From Isoperla grammatica (taxonomy: Eukaryota; Arthropoda; Insecta; Plecoptera; Perlodidae), in assembly GCA_945910005.1 (NCBI GenBank), contig OX246743.1, positions 42,318,736 through 42,382,735 of the forward strand: 64,000 nucleotides of DNA. Reading direction: 5' to 3'. Shown here piece after piece: positions 1 to 11,040 of this stretch. Position 1 is the first letter of the stretch. The number at the start of each line of letters is the position of its first letter. The notes under the pieces are model-generated. The model ran no database searches and was not told where the DNA came from. It was given only the letters and a program-made list of their open reading frames with translations. A program made the translations under genes and the position numbers.

Positions 1-1475
1 TAATAAATAATGTAATGTAATTATAAACTATAACGATTGCAAATTTTTTTGTAATAGTCTATAGAATAAAAATCAATTAATTCATCGAAGGCAATTAAAC
101 TGGAAGGTCGCCTATTAAACCAGACGAACAAGGCATCAGAGACACGTGGATCCCACGTGGGATCCGTTAATGATCGTGGCCACCCATATTCGTCACCATC
201 TTGATTAATTATGCCCACAAGGGCTCGCGTGATCTATATTATTGAAATACCTGATTTTGTAAAATAGATAACGAAGGTCATTTCCTATAGTTAGACAGAC
301 TGTGATTTTTTCCGGTACTCGAACTGCGAAGGCAATTTTTACCTAAACGTGGGTTCCTTCTCGTGGTGACTGGTGCCCGCAAAGAGGGCTCTCGGCCTTA
401 TCTTTTAACATCATATTTCTCAATTTTGGTCTTGCTCACTTTTCCCCCTTTTTCTTCTCTCTCTCTCGATCTCTCTTCTCGTTCCTCTTTGTGGCCTGAA
501 CTATCTTTCCCCCCTCCCCCGTGATCTGGTTCTGGGAAATAATAAATTGGTCCTACAATATCACCTTCTGACAATACTGTGTGTTCTCTAAGATTCTGAA
601 AACAAATCTTTGTTCTAGCCTAAATTTACGCGTTTATTTTTTATGAAATCTAATTTGCATTTGCAAAATTAATTAACAGCAACACCTACCAAACCTTGTA
701 TATGCATCCAGGTACTAAATAATGTCAATGTTTGTACAAATAATAGTGCTCTACTTCTACATTCCAAGGTTTGTAATTTAAATTTAAAACGCATCAAATC
801 TGAATCAATGCAAGGTTTTATTGCTGGCGTCGTGAGCAGAACTGTGAAATGGCCATGTGCGGGAAAAGCACATTGCAGGAAGTGTTAGGCTCGGGCACGG
901 GTTGTAGGAAGCCTAGAGGTGGCCCAAAGGGTACAACACACGCTATACCAGAACTGTGGCGTCACGCAAAGACTTCCGAACTACCGATTACCTGAATGTA
1001 CGCCTATGCGTACTGAAAATGTGTACTCAATGTAAATTTTGATTTTGTAAACAAAATGTGTTGATTATTTTTCTAATTCGTAGCATTTTTTAGGTATATC
1101 TGAAAAATTAAAATAAATCGGAAACATATTCTCTCAAACCACGATCGATACATTTTTTAAATTTAAAATACATATTTCAAATCCAAAATTTATCAAAATT
1201 TGCTAAACATTGATCACTTTTTGTGTTTGTAACGAGAAAGAAATAACAAATATTTTATACTGATGCACAAAAACTCGATTTTAGACAAATTGATTTTTTG
1301 TCCGAGTATAGTTATTGCGAAAGGGTAGTGGCAGCATTACAAACTTTGCTTTTTAGTTACCGTTTTGATGTCATAACTTACATCAGAACACAACAAAGTG
1401 GTTTTGTAAGAACTATCTATACATTCTATGGCTACACGTTTCGAACATTTTCCTTCACCACTTCCGTTTCTTTAT
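1..1475. other. Gene-free AT-rich DNA
   Basis: No coding exon with recognisable protein similarity or coherent splice sites is visible on either strand. The stretch is AT-rich with a pyrimidine-rich patch near 430-520. Short open frames here have no family signature and are treated as chance. Confidence 0.5.
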
Positions 1476-1479
1476 TACC

Positions 1480-1790
1480 CGACCCGTCTCGGCCCGGGGT
1501 AGAATAGGCCCATAGTGACTCTGCTAGTCGTAAGAGGCGACAAAAGGAGACACACATCCCCCCCCCCCCCCCCCACTGCCCCACTGAATATTTCTCCTCC
1601 CACTTGGCCCTGCCCTCCCTTGCTGGACTCCCATATGACGACCCACGCGACGTACAATGGATCTGATTCGGATGTGGCTGTATTCTTCATCATCATCCTC
1701 ATCTTCATTATCACCCGCTCATCGTATCGATTGGCCATTGTTGCGAAAATATGAGACGTTAAGCCCCATTAATCAATTTATACCTATCAG
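1480..1790 (+). repeat. Dispersed repeat, LINE/SINE 3'-end-like, with C17 tract
   Basis: The block carries a run of 17 C at 1558-1574. It ends in a module (about 1715-1785) that recurs at about 6210-6290: a CGATT-GCCA-TTG-AAATGAGACGTTAAGCC-like string followed by AATCAAT. Two diverged copies in one window mark it as a dispersed repeat. The GACGTTAA-type end resembles the 3' ends of arthropod non-LTR elements or SINEs that use them; that class assignment is inference. Confidence 0.5.
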
Positions 1791-2170
1791 CGCGGTGTAC
1801 GTATACATTCCAAGAATTATTCAATTGAATGGCAAAATGTGTCGCGAGGAATGCTGCATGACATGCGACCTCACACACATCAGCTGTCACTGTCACACAG
1901 GCTCAAGGCTGTCACAATGTCACTGTCATGCGGACGGGGCGGCACCACTGATGGATGTTGGGCGCTACGTTGACCTTCTGTTCGATCTAGTTAGCTCAGA
2001 TGAAGACATTCATTCATTCGCTTGTATTAATTTAATACTAAGTAGTTGCAGTGATTTGCATTAAGGTCGACGGGAAAAAATGTTATTGATGAAGGGGGAA
2101 GTAAAAATAAATTCTTTGTTTGTAGGATATATTGGAATAGTATATATATATACGACGAAAAAATATAAGG

Positions 2171-2275
2171 TAGAAGCAGGCGCGGACTGGCTAGGGATGC
2201 CGGGATGCGATCGCATTCCGGGCCCCTGGGCAAATCCGGGCCCTTTGGCAGTTCGGGCCCCCGGGCTACTACCAA
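2171..2275. repeat. GC-rich dispersed repeat, copy 1
   Basis: This GC-rich block contains GCGGACTGGC followed by several GGGCC/CCGGG runs and stands out from AT-rich flanks. A related block with GGACTGGCCCGG and repeated GGGCCG occurs at about 55390-55490 in eve intron 1. This suggests a dispersed mobile sequence. No target-site duplication was identified, so the class is unassigned. Confidence 0.4.
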
Positions 2276-2620
2276 AAAGTTCCTATGATGTAATTACTTC
2301 TCTGTATATTGCTTTTTATTGCAAACTCTATAAGCATTATTTTGAAATTATAATTGAATTTATTGTAATATTTATTTTAAATAATCAATGTAATTAATTG
2401 AATATAATGGAAATTATTTTGCTACTGGTAGGGTGGCCTCTGTTAATCGCGCCCTAAAATCGTATTTTAAGCAAATTTTGCAAATTTTTTGCGCCTTCGC
2501 CGGCGTATTTGCCTCCGTCGGCTGGGACTTTGCCCCAGACCCCACCTGCGCCACGCCACCTCGTTCGAGCCCCCCCGAAACCCAGCATTACGAACCTTTT
2601 TATCCCAGTCCGTCGTCCCT

Positions 2621-3108
2621 ATCGTAGAGGGAAACGGGGCTTATTCTGGCATCACACAGGCACCCTCACTAGACTCCCATACAACACCAGTGGCTGCATT
2701 GGGATCAATTTTTTATTGCATTTTACAGCTAAACTGTGCATCGTAGAGAGAAACGGGGCTCATTCTGGCATCACACAGGCCCCCTCACTAGACTCTCATA
2801 CAACACTACTGGCTGCCTTGGGATCAATCTTTAACTGCATTTTACAGCTAAACCGTGCATCGTAGAGGGAAACGGGGCTTATTCGGGCATCACACAGGCA
2901 CCCTCACTAGACTCCCATACAACACTAGTGGCTGCCTTGGGATCCATCTTTAATTGCATTTAAATTTTACAGCTAAACCGTGCATCGTAGAGCGAAACGG
3001 GGCTTATTCCGGCATCACACAGGCACCCTCACTAGAGTCCTATACAACACTACTGGCTCCCTTTGGATCAATTTTTTATTGCATTTTACAGCTAAGCCGT
3101 GCATCGTG
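2621..3108. repeat. 119-bp tandem repeat, four units
   Basis: Four head-to-tail units begin with ATCGTAGAG at 2621, 2740, 2859 and 2984 (spacing 119, 119 and 125 bp; the third unit has a 6-bp insertion), ending near 3108. Each unit carries GGCATCACACAGGC, a CCCTCACTAGA-like string and TTGCATTTTACAGC. Open frames spanning it are a by-product of the periodicity. Confidence 0.9.
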
Positions 3109-4120
3109 TGGAAGAAAAATCGGTTAGAAGAACGCAATAAACACAAAAGATAAAATTGAAAAACTTACACATGCCCATTTATAGCAATGGCTTTTGAGTA
3201 ACTTTGTAAAGTGTATAATATTTCTTTTATTTAGATTTGAAATGGTGGGAATACACCTACACTTGTGTGTAAAGGGGCTCTGCTATATGTTTTTCCACCA
3301 GCAATGTGTCTGTAACAAGTCCGATGTGATAGCACATATTGCGAATAAATAAAATAAAAAACAAAGCTACTAAGGTGTGGTATTAGTCTATTTTACACTG
3401 GCAAATTAATACGGATTTTAAACTGTAATTAATTAATTAATTAATTAATTAATAAATATACATGAAGGTCGTTCAAAAATATCTCGTTATACATAAATGT
3501 ATACCTAATGCAATTATCAATGTGAGCAAACTGTATCACATACGGAATCGCCTTATGTCCTCCCATGCAACTATAGATGATATACGACAGCAGTTGAAGG
3601 CTAAACTGCCCCACACAAATGCCTCGCCCAAACGCTCTCGCCCTCTTCTTCTCTCCTCATAATCATAGTTATTACACGATAATCCATATTACCCTTCAAT
3701 ATTCGATAATCGAAATAATTTTTTTTTTTTTTTGAAGACATGTTCGTAATGCGTTATTTCTCTTTTCTCGGGCGTTCGTATTGAAATACTCAAAGATAAC
3801 GCCAAAATACAATCACAGTATTTCTACTTCCAGAAGCTCCAGGGTTCGTTTCTCGGTTGTCGCCGGGATATTTTAACTTTGTGTATTGACTTTAATCTAT
3901 CTATAGTATCTACATGTACTGGTGTACACCCATACGGTGACTTTGGTGCCGTGATAGCAACGAAGCATGTATATAAATGCAACAATGCCCCCGACGGAAA
4001 ATCGGTAGACTATAAAATACAAATAGATTTATTTTTTTATTTATTAATAGTATCGTAACTACACGCACGGGTCACCGTATTTGGATAGACGGGAAGAACT
4101 GGATCCATGTACTCTGCATA
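3109..4120. other. Gene-free stretch with short TTAA microsatellite
   Basis: AT-rich sequence with a (TTAA)n tract at about 3427-3453 and a T12-type run near 3720. A short open frame at 3462-3662 resembles nothing I recognise. No splice-supported exon is visible. Confidence 0.45.
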
Positions 4121-4129
4121 CAGAAGACA

Positions 4130-4245
4130 ACCTTGGTGACAAACCTTCAATAGTCGGCCGGGGATCGAACCCGTAACCGGTCCGTGTTCGAGTCCCATAC
4201 CAGCCAGCGGACTTGTAACCAAAACGAGTGGAAGGTCCAAGACTG
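4130..4245 (-). repeat. tRNA-like SINE head (B box), partial
   Basis: On the minus strand, 4161-4171 reads GGTTCGATCCC, a match to the Pol III B-box consensus GGTTCGANTCC, followed by CCGGCCGAC. The 5' part is too degraded to assign an A box. It is probably the tRNA-derived head of a SINE rather than a functional tRNA, because no cloverleaf is evident. Confidence 0.4.
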
Positions 4246-4299
4246 TTGGAATGTTGGAATGTCTGTACAACGCTGGCTGCATCCATCACTATCGTAGGG

Positions 4300-6055
4300 G
4301 TGTAGCTGTGTGGTGGTATGAGCCGGTATGCATACCGTTACTAAAAATACCGACGGTATACCATACGGGCACTAATTTGTATCGATTGTAAACATATTGA
4401 AGAATTATGTGTACTTGGTATTTATAATTTGCTCTTCCAATGTTTTTATAAAGTAAATGTTTCAGTTTAAATTTTTTCACCACAAATGTACGTAAAAACA
4501 AGCGTAGATTTCTCTCCTAAGTAATATAAACGTGTTCGTTCCCCCCGACATACCCACTGTCTGTCCCGATTCAAGATACACGCCGGCAAAATGAGAACTA
4601 AAAGTAATTGTTTCTTATTGTTGGAGACTTATGCTGTCAATCATCCCCTTTATTTGGCAAACCACTTAGCTTCTAACATAGTATAGACAGCTCCAAACCA
4701 CATGGACCGTCGAAGCAAGAGATAATTATGGTCGACCCTTTGAAAAGGGACAGAATCCTGAGCCCCCGTCTTCCTATTGTCAAGTGGGTGTTTTTCTTAT
4801 TTGAATAGATATTATTGGTGGTAACTTTTTGCTTGACGTTTACAACCTTGCACAGTGAGCGGGATATAAGCCGCCCTTTGAGGAGTCCTCTTTACCGGCG
4901 TGCATCTTGGATAGAGACGAACTATAGTCTGCTTTTCACAACGTGCATACCGTCACTTCTCCGAGTACACTGCAGACATGTCTCAGGCTGTACCTCACAT
5001 CGCAGTGATACATCTTGTATCGCGAGGCCAAACACTAAATATGCTAATGTGCGTATTATTGAATTATGCAGGCTGCTACTTTGTACACGTGCGTGTGCCG
5101 CAAAGATGGGTGTGTTCCTGTTGGTCTTAGATGGGTGTGTTCCTGACTTCCTCTAAGTCTTGCTCTCTTGGGCGAGGTGACATTCGCTCGTTCCATATGC
5201 TGCAACGTCATGCTTATTACCGGAAATTAAAAACATCACTTGTCTTCGAAATAATCCACGTGAAAGATGTTACACCAGCCTCCTTTCAATTCTAGCTTTT
5301 AGTTTTGTGGCGGCCCCCCTCCTCCCCCCCTTTCTTGATACTGCTCAAACAGTTGTCGCAGTGGAGGATCAGGAGGGGGGGGGGGGGCGAGATGCACAGT
5401 GAATTTGTTTATGGTTGCTATGGAGTTTGTTATTCTTATGGAAAATAGCATGTAACAAAACAATCCCATAGCATCAAATCCTGTACTTAGCTTGACAATA
5501 TTGTCTGTGCATATGGGTTTTTTGTGTGGATTTTTCGCGAAATGGAGCATAACGATTGTCTTGTGAAAGGGGTATTTTTAAAAAGGCTTACAAAACTGCA
5601 AACCCCCTCCGTAGATCGGCTGTGCAGAAGGTCACAGAATAATTTATCTCAAATGTAAGTGATCGTATAGACCAGTCATTTTCCGAGCACTACAGCAAAT
5701 AAAACCTAAAATAACATCCAAACCCCAAAATCCATCCGAAGACTCTTCTCCTTCCCTACAAAGCTACATCGCACGAGTGCACGCAAGAGGTGGGGTGACC
5801 GTGCGCGAGCATGGAGGCTCCGCTCAGAGGACTTTCCGCTTCCGTCCTATAAGTCTTCGCGACTCCTCAACATACCTCCTACTTGCATTTTTAAATTTTA
5901 TATAGTACAGTAGTTTGTTTTGTTTTTGTTGTTACTGTTATTTATGATTTCATTATTATTAATTGTTTGCATAGCCTAGTTTTATTTAAGTTCCTCCTTT
6001 GTAAATCAGTTTTTATAACTGAATAGGATAGACATTAAATAAATTTAAATAAACT
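4300..6055. other. Gene-free stretch with poly-C/poly-G segment
   Basis: No recognisable gene. A C-rich patch near 5310-5330 faces a G-rich patch ending in G13 at 5375-5387, so the two can pair. The stretch 5400-5470 shares a GTTGCTATGG...TTATG-like segment with the foldback element at 8019-8469. An A/T-rich end at 6030-6058 directly precedes the dispersed repeat at 6060. Confidence 0.4.
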
Positions 6056-6059
6056 AGGA

Positions 6060-6300
6060 AAACGCTCTGTTTGACGCGTTGATAAGCGAGCGCGTCCATA
6101 TCAACGAACTTTCTGGCGAAAAGATCTCAAAGCTAATAAAAACAACAATTAACAACAATTCAAGAATGCGCATTGCAAAAAATTTCCCCCAACATCCCCC
6201 TATTTCATCTTTACTTCACCCACTCATTGTCTCGATTAGCCAAGTTGCAAAAAATGAGACGTTAAGCCTGCTTATCAATCAATCAAACATACCAAGGTCT
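6060..6300 (+). repeat. Dispersed repeat, two modules
   Basis: Positions 6060-6180 match 17573-17695 almost base for base, sharing GACGCGTTGATAAGCGAGCG and a CAACAATTAACAACAATTC string. Positions 6210-6290 match 1715-1785. The presence of two modules with separate partners suggests a composite retroelement end. It lies about 200 bp upstream of the CPCFC TATA box. Confidence 0.65.
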
Positions 6301-6495
6301 TCGGACGCCCAAATAAGCTCTTTGACATCTGCGCCATCAGAACCTCTGCCAACAACAAGTTCCTTGGACCAACGAGAGCGAAGGTGACACGTGACACCTG
6401 ATCGTCACAACAATCCAACCTGCTCCAGTATTTGACCTTGATCGTATCGTATGGAGATGAGAAGAGACTAGGAAGTGGGGATGGACGTAAGTCGG

Positions 6496-6530
6496 TATAA
6501 AAGTGGATGTTTACCTCGGTAACATCAGCA
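6496..6530 (+). promoter_or_regulatory. CPCFC core promoter: TATA box plus initiator
   Basis: TATAAAAG lies at 6496-6503. An arthropod-type initiator TCAG at 6525-6528 puts the predicted start A (6527) 31 bp downstream of the TATA box, the expected spacing. The start codon follows 76 bp later. The predicted leader contains a GAA/AAG microsatellite at about 6565-6592. Confidence 0.75.
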
Positions 6531-6602
6531 CTCATTCGAGACAATCAGCAGCTTCGTTTACACAGAGAAGAAGAAGAAGAAGAAGAAGAAGAAATCGCCA
6601 TC

Positions 6603-9600
6603 ATGTTCAAGACTATGGTGAGTACATTTGCTCTGTCACAACATATATTCATTATTATATTTTATATTTATATATTATATATTACATAAATTCATTATTA
6701 CCGAAACAAATTTAAAAAATTAATTTTTTTTTTTTTTTAATATCAGAAAGAGCTAGATATCTAGAGTCTAGAACTCAGTCCTACCGCCTCTTTCATGCAC
6801 GCTGCTTCAACGAAAATCAACAGATTAATGTCGTTCTTTCACACACATAATGAAAGCAGTCTTCCTCTTTGTGGAGTGCACAAGTCTCATTAGTTACGCC
6901 CGTTGTGTTAGGAATTTACAGGTATCCAACCTAAGATCTTCAATTATCCCTAATGGACCTATTTCAAGTGGTGGTAGGAACTGTGCAAAAGTAGAAAAGT
7001 AAGTCTATACTATGAGACTATAGTATTTTGTTGGCATGAGACAAGTTATGTCAGAACAACCATACACTGTTACTAGTTATAATCAAAGAAGAGGGACGAG
7101 ATTTTAACCTATTGTTCAATTCAGAGTCGATAAAGAAGTTTTCCCGTCAAAAACTTCTGTATCGATTCTTTCAGCGACATCCGATTCAGTTTAGAGCTTC
7201 GCCAACAATGTGTCGCCAACAATGTGTCGCCAATAAAAACTGCGAATTTCCTGTCTTACTACGACTGATACAATATCTTATCGATCGTGGTGGGCTGGTT
7301 TGCGTGCTTGGGTGATCTCGAGAGCTATGCCGACGGAAGCGTATGCTTCTGGTATACTCGTCGTACAACATCTTCGGTAATGCTTCCGTCACGGGTGGGT
7401 GAGCGGCAGCCAACCAGCGACCGTGGCTAATTCAAATACCTGCTCGGGTTGGCCGAGACCGTAAACACGTCATTGATTGATGACGAAAGCATTACCGAAG
7501 TTGTTGTAAGAGACCTATGGAGGGCCGCCCTAGCCGGCCGGACAGGTCGAGGTGGAGAAGCCTGACGCAAGGCAGTCCACGTCCTCTCCTTTCCTCCAGT
7601 CACCCCCGACGTCGTATATGACCTTGTTGTCGAGTACGTCGTTAAACACCAAAAATATGGAGACTCAAACTAACTATAGATAGCGCTGCTAAGCTATACC
7701 TCCTTATCTGCGCCATTGATGGTTTTAACAAATCAACGATGAGTTATCTCCTCTTTATCGAAGTGTATTTGTTTGCCACCAGATTGCATCTAGTCTATTT
7801 TGAGTGGCCTATTAATACTTGTGTTGTGTGTAGTTCCTGATCGCCGCCGTTGTGTGCGCTGCGAGCGCCCAGGCCGACCGCTACCCTGCCGGACTCAACC
7901 CTGCTCTCTGCCCCAACTACCCCAACTGTGACAACGCTCTCATCGCCCGCTACAGTCAGACGGTAAGACACTCTACAATATTCTATCTATTCAGTGGGTA
8001 GCTCCCTCATCTTTGGTAAAGGTCTCTCACAACAAGAAGTAAAATAGTGTCAGGGGAGTCAGGACCGCCCACAATTAGTTTCCAACTTATCAACTGCGAA
8101 TCACTAACGTGTTTCCCGATTGTCTAGTACAATTTGGTTGTGTTATGTTTTTTGACGGAAACCTGCTTGGACGTTTTCTTGTACGTTACCCTAAAAAAAC
8201 TTACCGCAACCAAATTGTACTAGATAATCGGGGAAAACGTTAGTGATTCGCGCTTGTTTTGGTGGAAACTAAGGTTGGAATTCACAGTCGGCCCCTACAC
8301 CTAGGGGCACCCATTGTTGCTATGGATTTGTTTTGTTTATGAGAAATAACATGGAAACAACTGTTACCTTGGTAACAATGGGCGCCCCTAGGTGTAGGGG
8401 CCGACTATGAATTCCAACCTAAATGTGGGCGGTCCGGATACTATCTTACTTCTTGCTGTGAGAGACCTTTAGTTCGCAATTAAACCATGCAAAATAAACG
8501 TTATTTTAATGATATTGAAAACTCTTCAGGATGTGATTAATACCCGGGATTTGGTCAGGCATCAGTAACACAATTAATTTAGAAACATTTAACTATTTTT
8601 ATAGTTAGTATGTTTGTTATTGAACAAATGACAGAAAATACAATCGTATAACAATGGTTTCGTTTTGTTGTGTAGCTGATGCAAAATGAAATCGCGGCCG
8701 GGGATGCGAATTACTTTTTCAATGTCTTGAAACGTTCATTCGTCGAATTGAAGAACTGATCAAAACCAAAACGTTAATATCGTATTTCCCGAGTTGTGTT
8801 CCTTTCTTATTACATGAGAACATAAACATGTATGTCTTAAAATCATCATACGTATACCTATACTCCCCAATTAATTCTTAAAACTAAAATATCTTACTAA
8901 AATTAGCCTTTAGAGGCGGCTCAGTGCTAGTCATTCGGGAGGTTGCCGGTTCGCTACCCACTACCGGCAACTCTTACTGAAGATTTTTGCCAAGGTTGTC
9001 CTCTGTCACGAGACGAACGCTGGGGAAATTAAAACAGAAACATAGTAGAACAGGTAAAACGTTATACAAGACCTTGTAATTGGACTGTACACTGTTCCTT
9101 GTCACATATAAAAACAATTTAAAACGCAATATTTCGAACCCTGATCAGAGCTCTACAACAGGCGCAAACTGAGTTTGCGAGCTAGTGCGTTTTCGCCTGT
9201 TGAAGAGCTTTGATCAGGGTTCGAAATATTGCGTTTTAAATTGTTTTTATATGTGACAAGGAACAGTGTATAGTCTAATTATTAGGTCTTATAGAACGCT
9301 GGGGCCTATCCGGGGTAGCTGGCGTTCATGAATCAGGGCACTGAAGAGGGAGCTTTTCTATTCTTGTAATGAAGTAATTGTGTTGTGTGTTTGCAGGGAG
9401 CCCCCGCCCCCGTCCAAGCCGCCCCCGGTTACCCTGCCGGAGTGAGCCCCGCTGCCTGTCCCAACTACCCCTTCTGCAGCACCGGCTTCTACGGCGCCCC
9501 CGTTGCGCCCCTGCCCGGTAAGCTTTGCCCCTGGCATACGTTGATTTGATCTTTTTGTTTTAAAATTTAATTTTACTTATAAATAGATTATATTGTTTCA

Positions 9601-10185
9601 TCAATTTAAATAAACAATTAGCTCCATAACGGTATATGTTAAACACGAAATAAACAAACAAATCAATATAACTGTAATTATAGTACATAATATTGCTAAA
9701 TGAATAAATAAATATTATATTATGTAGTTTAGAGTATTATCATGTATGTTCTCGCCACTTTGAGGGGCTGCCTTTTCTGTTTTCTTTTTCTTTTTCTTTT
9801 TTCTTCCATGTACTGTCTTTGTTTGTTATAGTTTTTAATGTTTTTTTTTCAACAATCTCTTCGCTTGGCACACATTTGTGTAAATAACTTATCCCTGATT
9901 GCTTCATATAGTAACTTGAGGTCCAGTCTTACAATGTATGTCCCAATAACTGCTTTGTTTTCTCCATGGCAACGACCAATCAAAACTCTTGAAATCCTCC
10001 AAATTGCTACAAATAACTTTCCTCTTAAGAAATTGTAAGACTGGCCCTAAGTTGTTATCTAAAGTACAGGAGTCGGGCTCCGAGTATTTTTTTTATCAAT
10101 AACGTGGTTGTTTCCAGGTTTCGCGGTGAGGCAGTATCCTGCTGGAGTAAGCGCTTCCGCCTGCCCCAACTACCCCTACTGCTAA
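6603..10185 (+). CDS. CPCFC: CPCFC-family cuticular protein, 4 exons, 110 aa
   Basis: Coding exons are 6603-6617, 7834-7962, 9397-9517 and 10118-10185, all with GT/AG sites (donors GTGAGT, GTAAGA, GTAAGC) and agreeing phases, giving 110 residues. A hydrophobic signal peptide spans about residues 1-19. The mature part holds three 16-residue repeats at 22-37, 60-75 and 95-110, each of the form YPAGxxxxxCPNYPxC. The C-x5-C spacing and the terminal Cys immediately before the stop are hallmarks of the CPCFC family of structural cuticle proteins. Exons 2, 3 and 4 each encode one repeat, so repeat and exon structure coincide. The one-exon start (five codons ending in the first intron) is typical of cuticle genes. 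Exons are GC-rich with strong C-ending codon use, unlike the AT-rich introns. The product is presumably secreted into the procuticle by epidermal cells. The signal peptide cleavage site is inferred. Confidence 0.95.
6895..7010. repeat. Short dispersed repeat in CPCFC intron 1
   Basis: The segment around AATTATCCCTAATGGACCT and the following GGTAGGAA...AAAGTAGAAAA string recurs at about 13265-13365 (AATTATCCCCAATGGACCT), in the same orientation. Class unknown. Confidence 0.5.
7300..7660 (+). repeat. Dispersed repeat in CPCFC intron 1 with internal foldback
   Basis: A shorter copy lies in opposite orientation at about 10865-11040, sharing GAAGC(G/A)TATGCTTCTGGTA, AGGCAGTCCACGT and the GAGAGCTAT-type block. 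Here the two homologous parts are separated by a segment bounded by a 20-bp near-perfect inverted repeat (7373-7392 and 7481-7500), possibly a small foldback insertion. The far end (GTCGTTAAACACC, about 7640-7653) resembles many LINE/SINE 3' ends. Confidence 0.6.
8019..8469. mobile_element. Foldback MITE with nested hairpins, TA target duplication
   Basis: Terminal inverted repeats begin AAGGTCTCTCACA and are flanked by TA on both sides (8017-8018, 8470-8471), as for Tc1/mariner-type insertion. Two further long inverted repeats sit inside. One pairs about 8084-8133 with 8200-8252 (core CAATTTGGTTG / CAACCAAATTG). The other pairs about 8270-8312 with 8370-8424 (core CCCCTACACCTAGGGG and its complement). 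The single strand could fold into a three-stem structure. There is no coding capacity. The superfamily is inferred from the TA dinucleotide only. Confidence 0.8.
8671..8770 (+). repeat. Dispersed repeat in CPCFC intron 2
   Basis: TAGCTGATGCAAAATGAAAT plus CGCGG and a GAATTACTTTTTCAA string recur at about 51388-51470 (TAGCTGACGCAAAACAAAAT, GAATCACTTTTTCAA), in the same orientation. Unclassified. Confidence 0.5.
8916..9040 (+). repeat. tRNA-derived SINE head in CPCFC intron 2
   Basis: An A-box-like GGCTCAGTGCTAG (about 8920-8932) is followed by a B-box-like GGTTCGCTACC (about 8947-8957) at tRNA-like spacing. A short hairpin from GTTGCCGG/CCGGCAAC surrounds the B box. A second, truncated copy with GTTGCCGGTTCGATGCC lies at about 59275-59350 in eve intron 1. 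The family is therefore dispersed. Confidence 0.6.
9058..9300. mobile_element. Long foldback element (arms over 100 bp)
   Basis: Almost the whole segment is one inverted repeat. Arm 9058-9163 pairs with about 9195-9300, sharing GTCACATATAAAAACAATTT, AACGCAATATTTCGAACCC and TGATCAGAGCTC-like cores with few mismatches. The loop (about 9164-9194) itself contains GCAAACTGAGTTTGC. No target-site duplication was settled. Located in CPCFC intron 2. Confidence 0.8.
9912..10056. mobile_element. Short foldback MITE in CPCFC intron 3
   Basis: Inverted ends: AGTCTTACAAT at about 9924-9935 pairs with ATTGTAAGACT at about 10032-10042, and the outer AACTT-AGG parts also pair. The interior is AT-rich and non-coding. 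It lies 60 bp upstream of the exon 4 acceptor. The boundary is uncertain because no clean target duplication is seen. Confidence 0.6.
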
Positions 10186-10791
10186 GCCAATCAGGCGTTA
10201 CTACATCCCCGACAGCAAGATGCTAACGTACCTCGGACACTTCACCACTGCCTGTAACGCAACGTACTTCATGTTGTACGCACACACTAGCAAGAGCATA
10301 AAACTGACAGTTTACTGTTGTTAGGGAAATGTTTTTAAAATATTTTCGCTCCCACCAAACCTAGAATTAAACAAATTATATATCAGAATAAATGGAGTCA
10401 AACCGTATTATAATCTTAAAAAGAGATCATCCTGGTCATTGGTTTGACTTATAGATGTGGAAATGTAGTTTAGATGAAATTAGGTCTACAGAACAAACAA
10501 AAGATTATGAATCAACTGATCAATAGTGGCATTGTCGTAACCGGTACAGCTTGCAATAGAATTGTTCTATTGTATTGGGTACATGTGTTGAAGATTGCTA
10601 GATTGCCGAGTGAGTGCCATATGTCTTTTGTTTGCAAAATTAAGTATTGTGATATTATTTTTGTTGTTGTGTGGTATAGATTTGGTAGCTTTTTTGTTTA
10701 GAATATAGCACACACAAACTTGTTAAACTGTCTAAAAAAAATGTTTTATTATTTTTGCAACGAAACTTGTGAAAAAGATTTACAATGTGTC

Positions 10792-10797
10792 AATAAA
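10792..10797 (+). terminator. Putative CPCFC polyadenylation signal
   Basis: AATAAA at 10792-10797 lies about 610 bp after the stop and is followed by T-rich sequence. An earlier AATAAA at 10387-10392 is an alternative that would give a shorter 3' UTR. Which one is used cannot be told from sequence. Confidence 0.5.
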
Positions 10798-10864
10798 ATA
10801 TATGCATTATAGATCATACATATTTTTTTCTTTATATTTAACAACCCACAATCCTAACAGTCTC

Positions 10865-11040
10865 ATTGTAAGCTGACGTACTCTCAAAGTAGGACGTAAA
10901 TTGGAATAAACGGGCAAGGAAGAGGAGAACGTGGACTGCCTTTCGTCTGGCTTCTCGACCCGGCTAGGGTGGCCCTACCAGAAGCATATGCTTCCGCTGG
11001 TATAGCTCTCGGGATCACCAAGGATCACCACGATAATGTA
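10865..11040 (-). repeat. Dispersed repeat, second copy (inverted)
   Basis: This is the reverse-complement relative of 7300-7660, lacking the central part present there. The two copies lie on either side of most of the CPCFC gene in opposite orientation. Confidence 0.6.
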
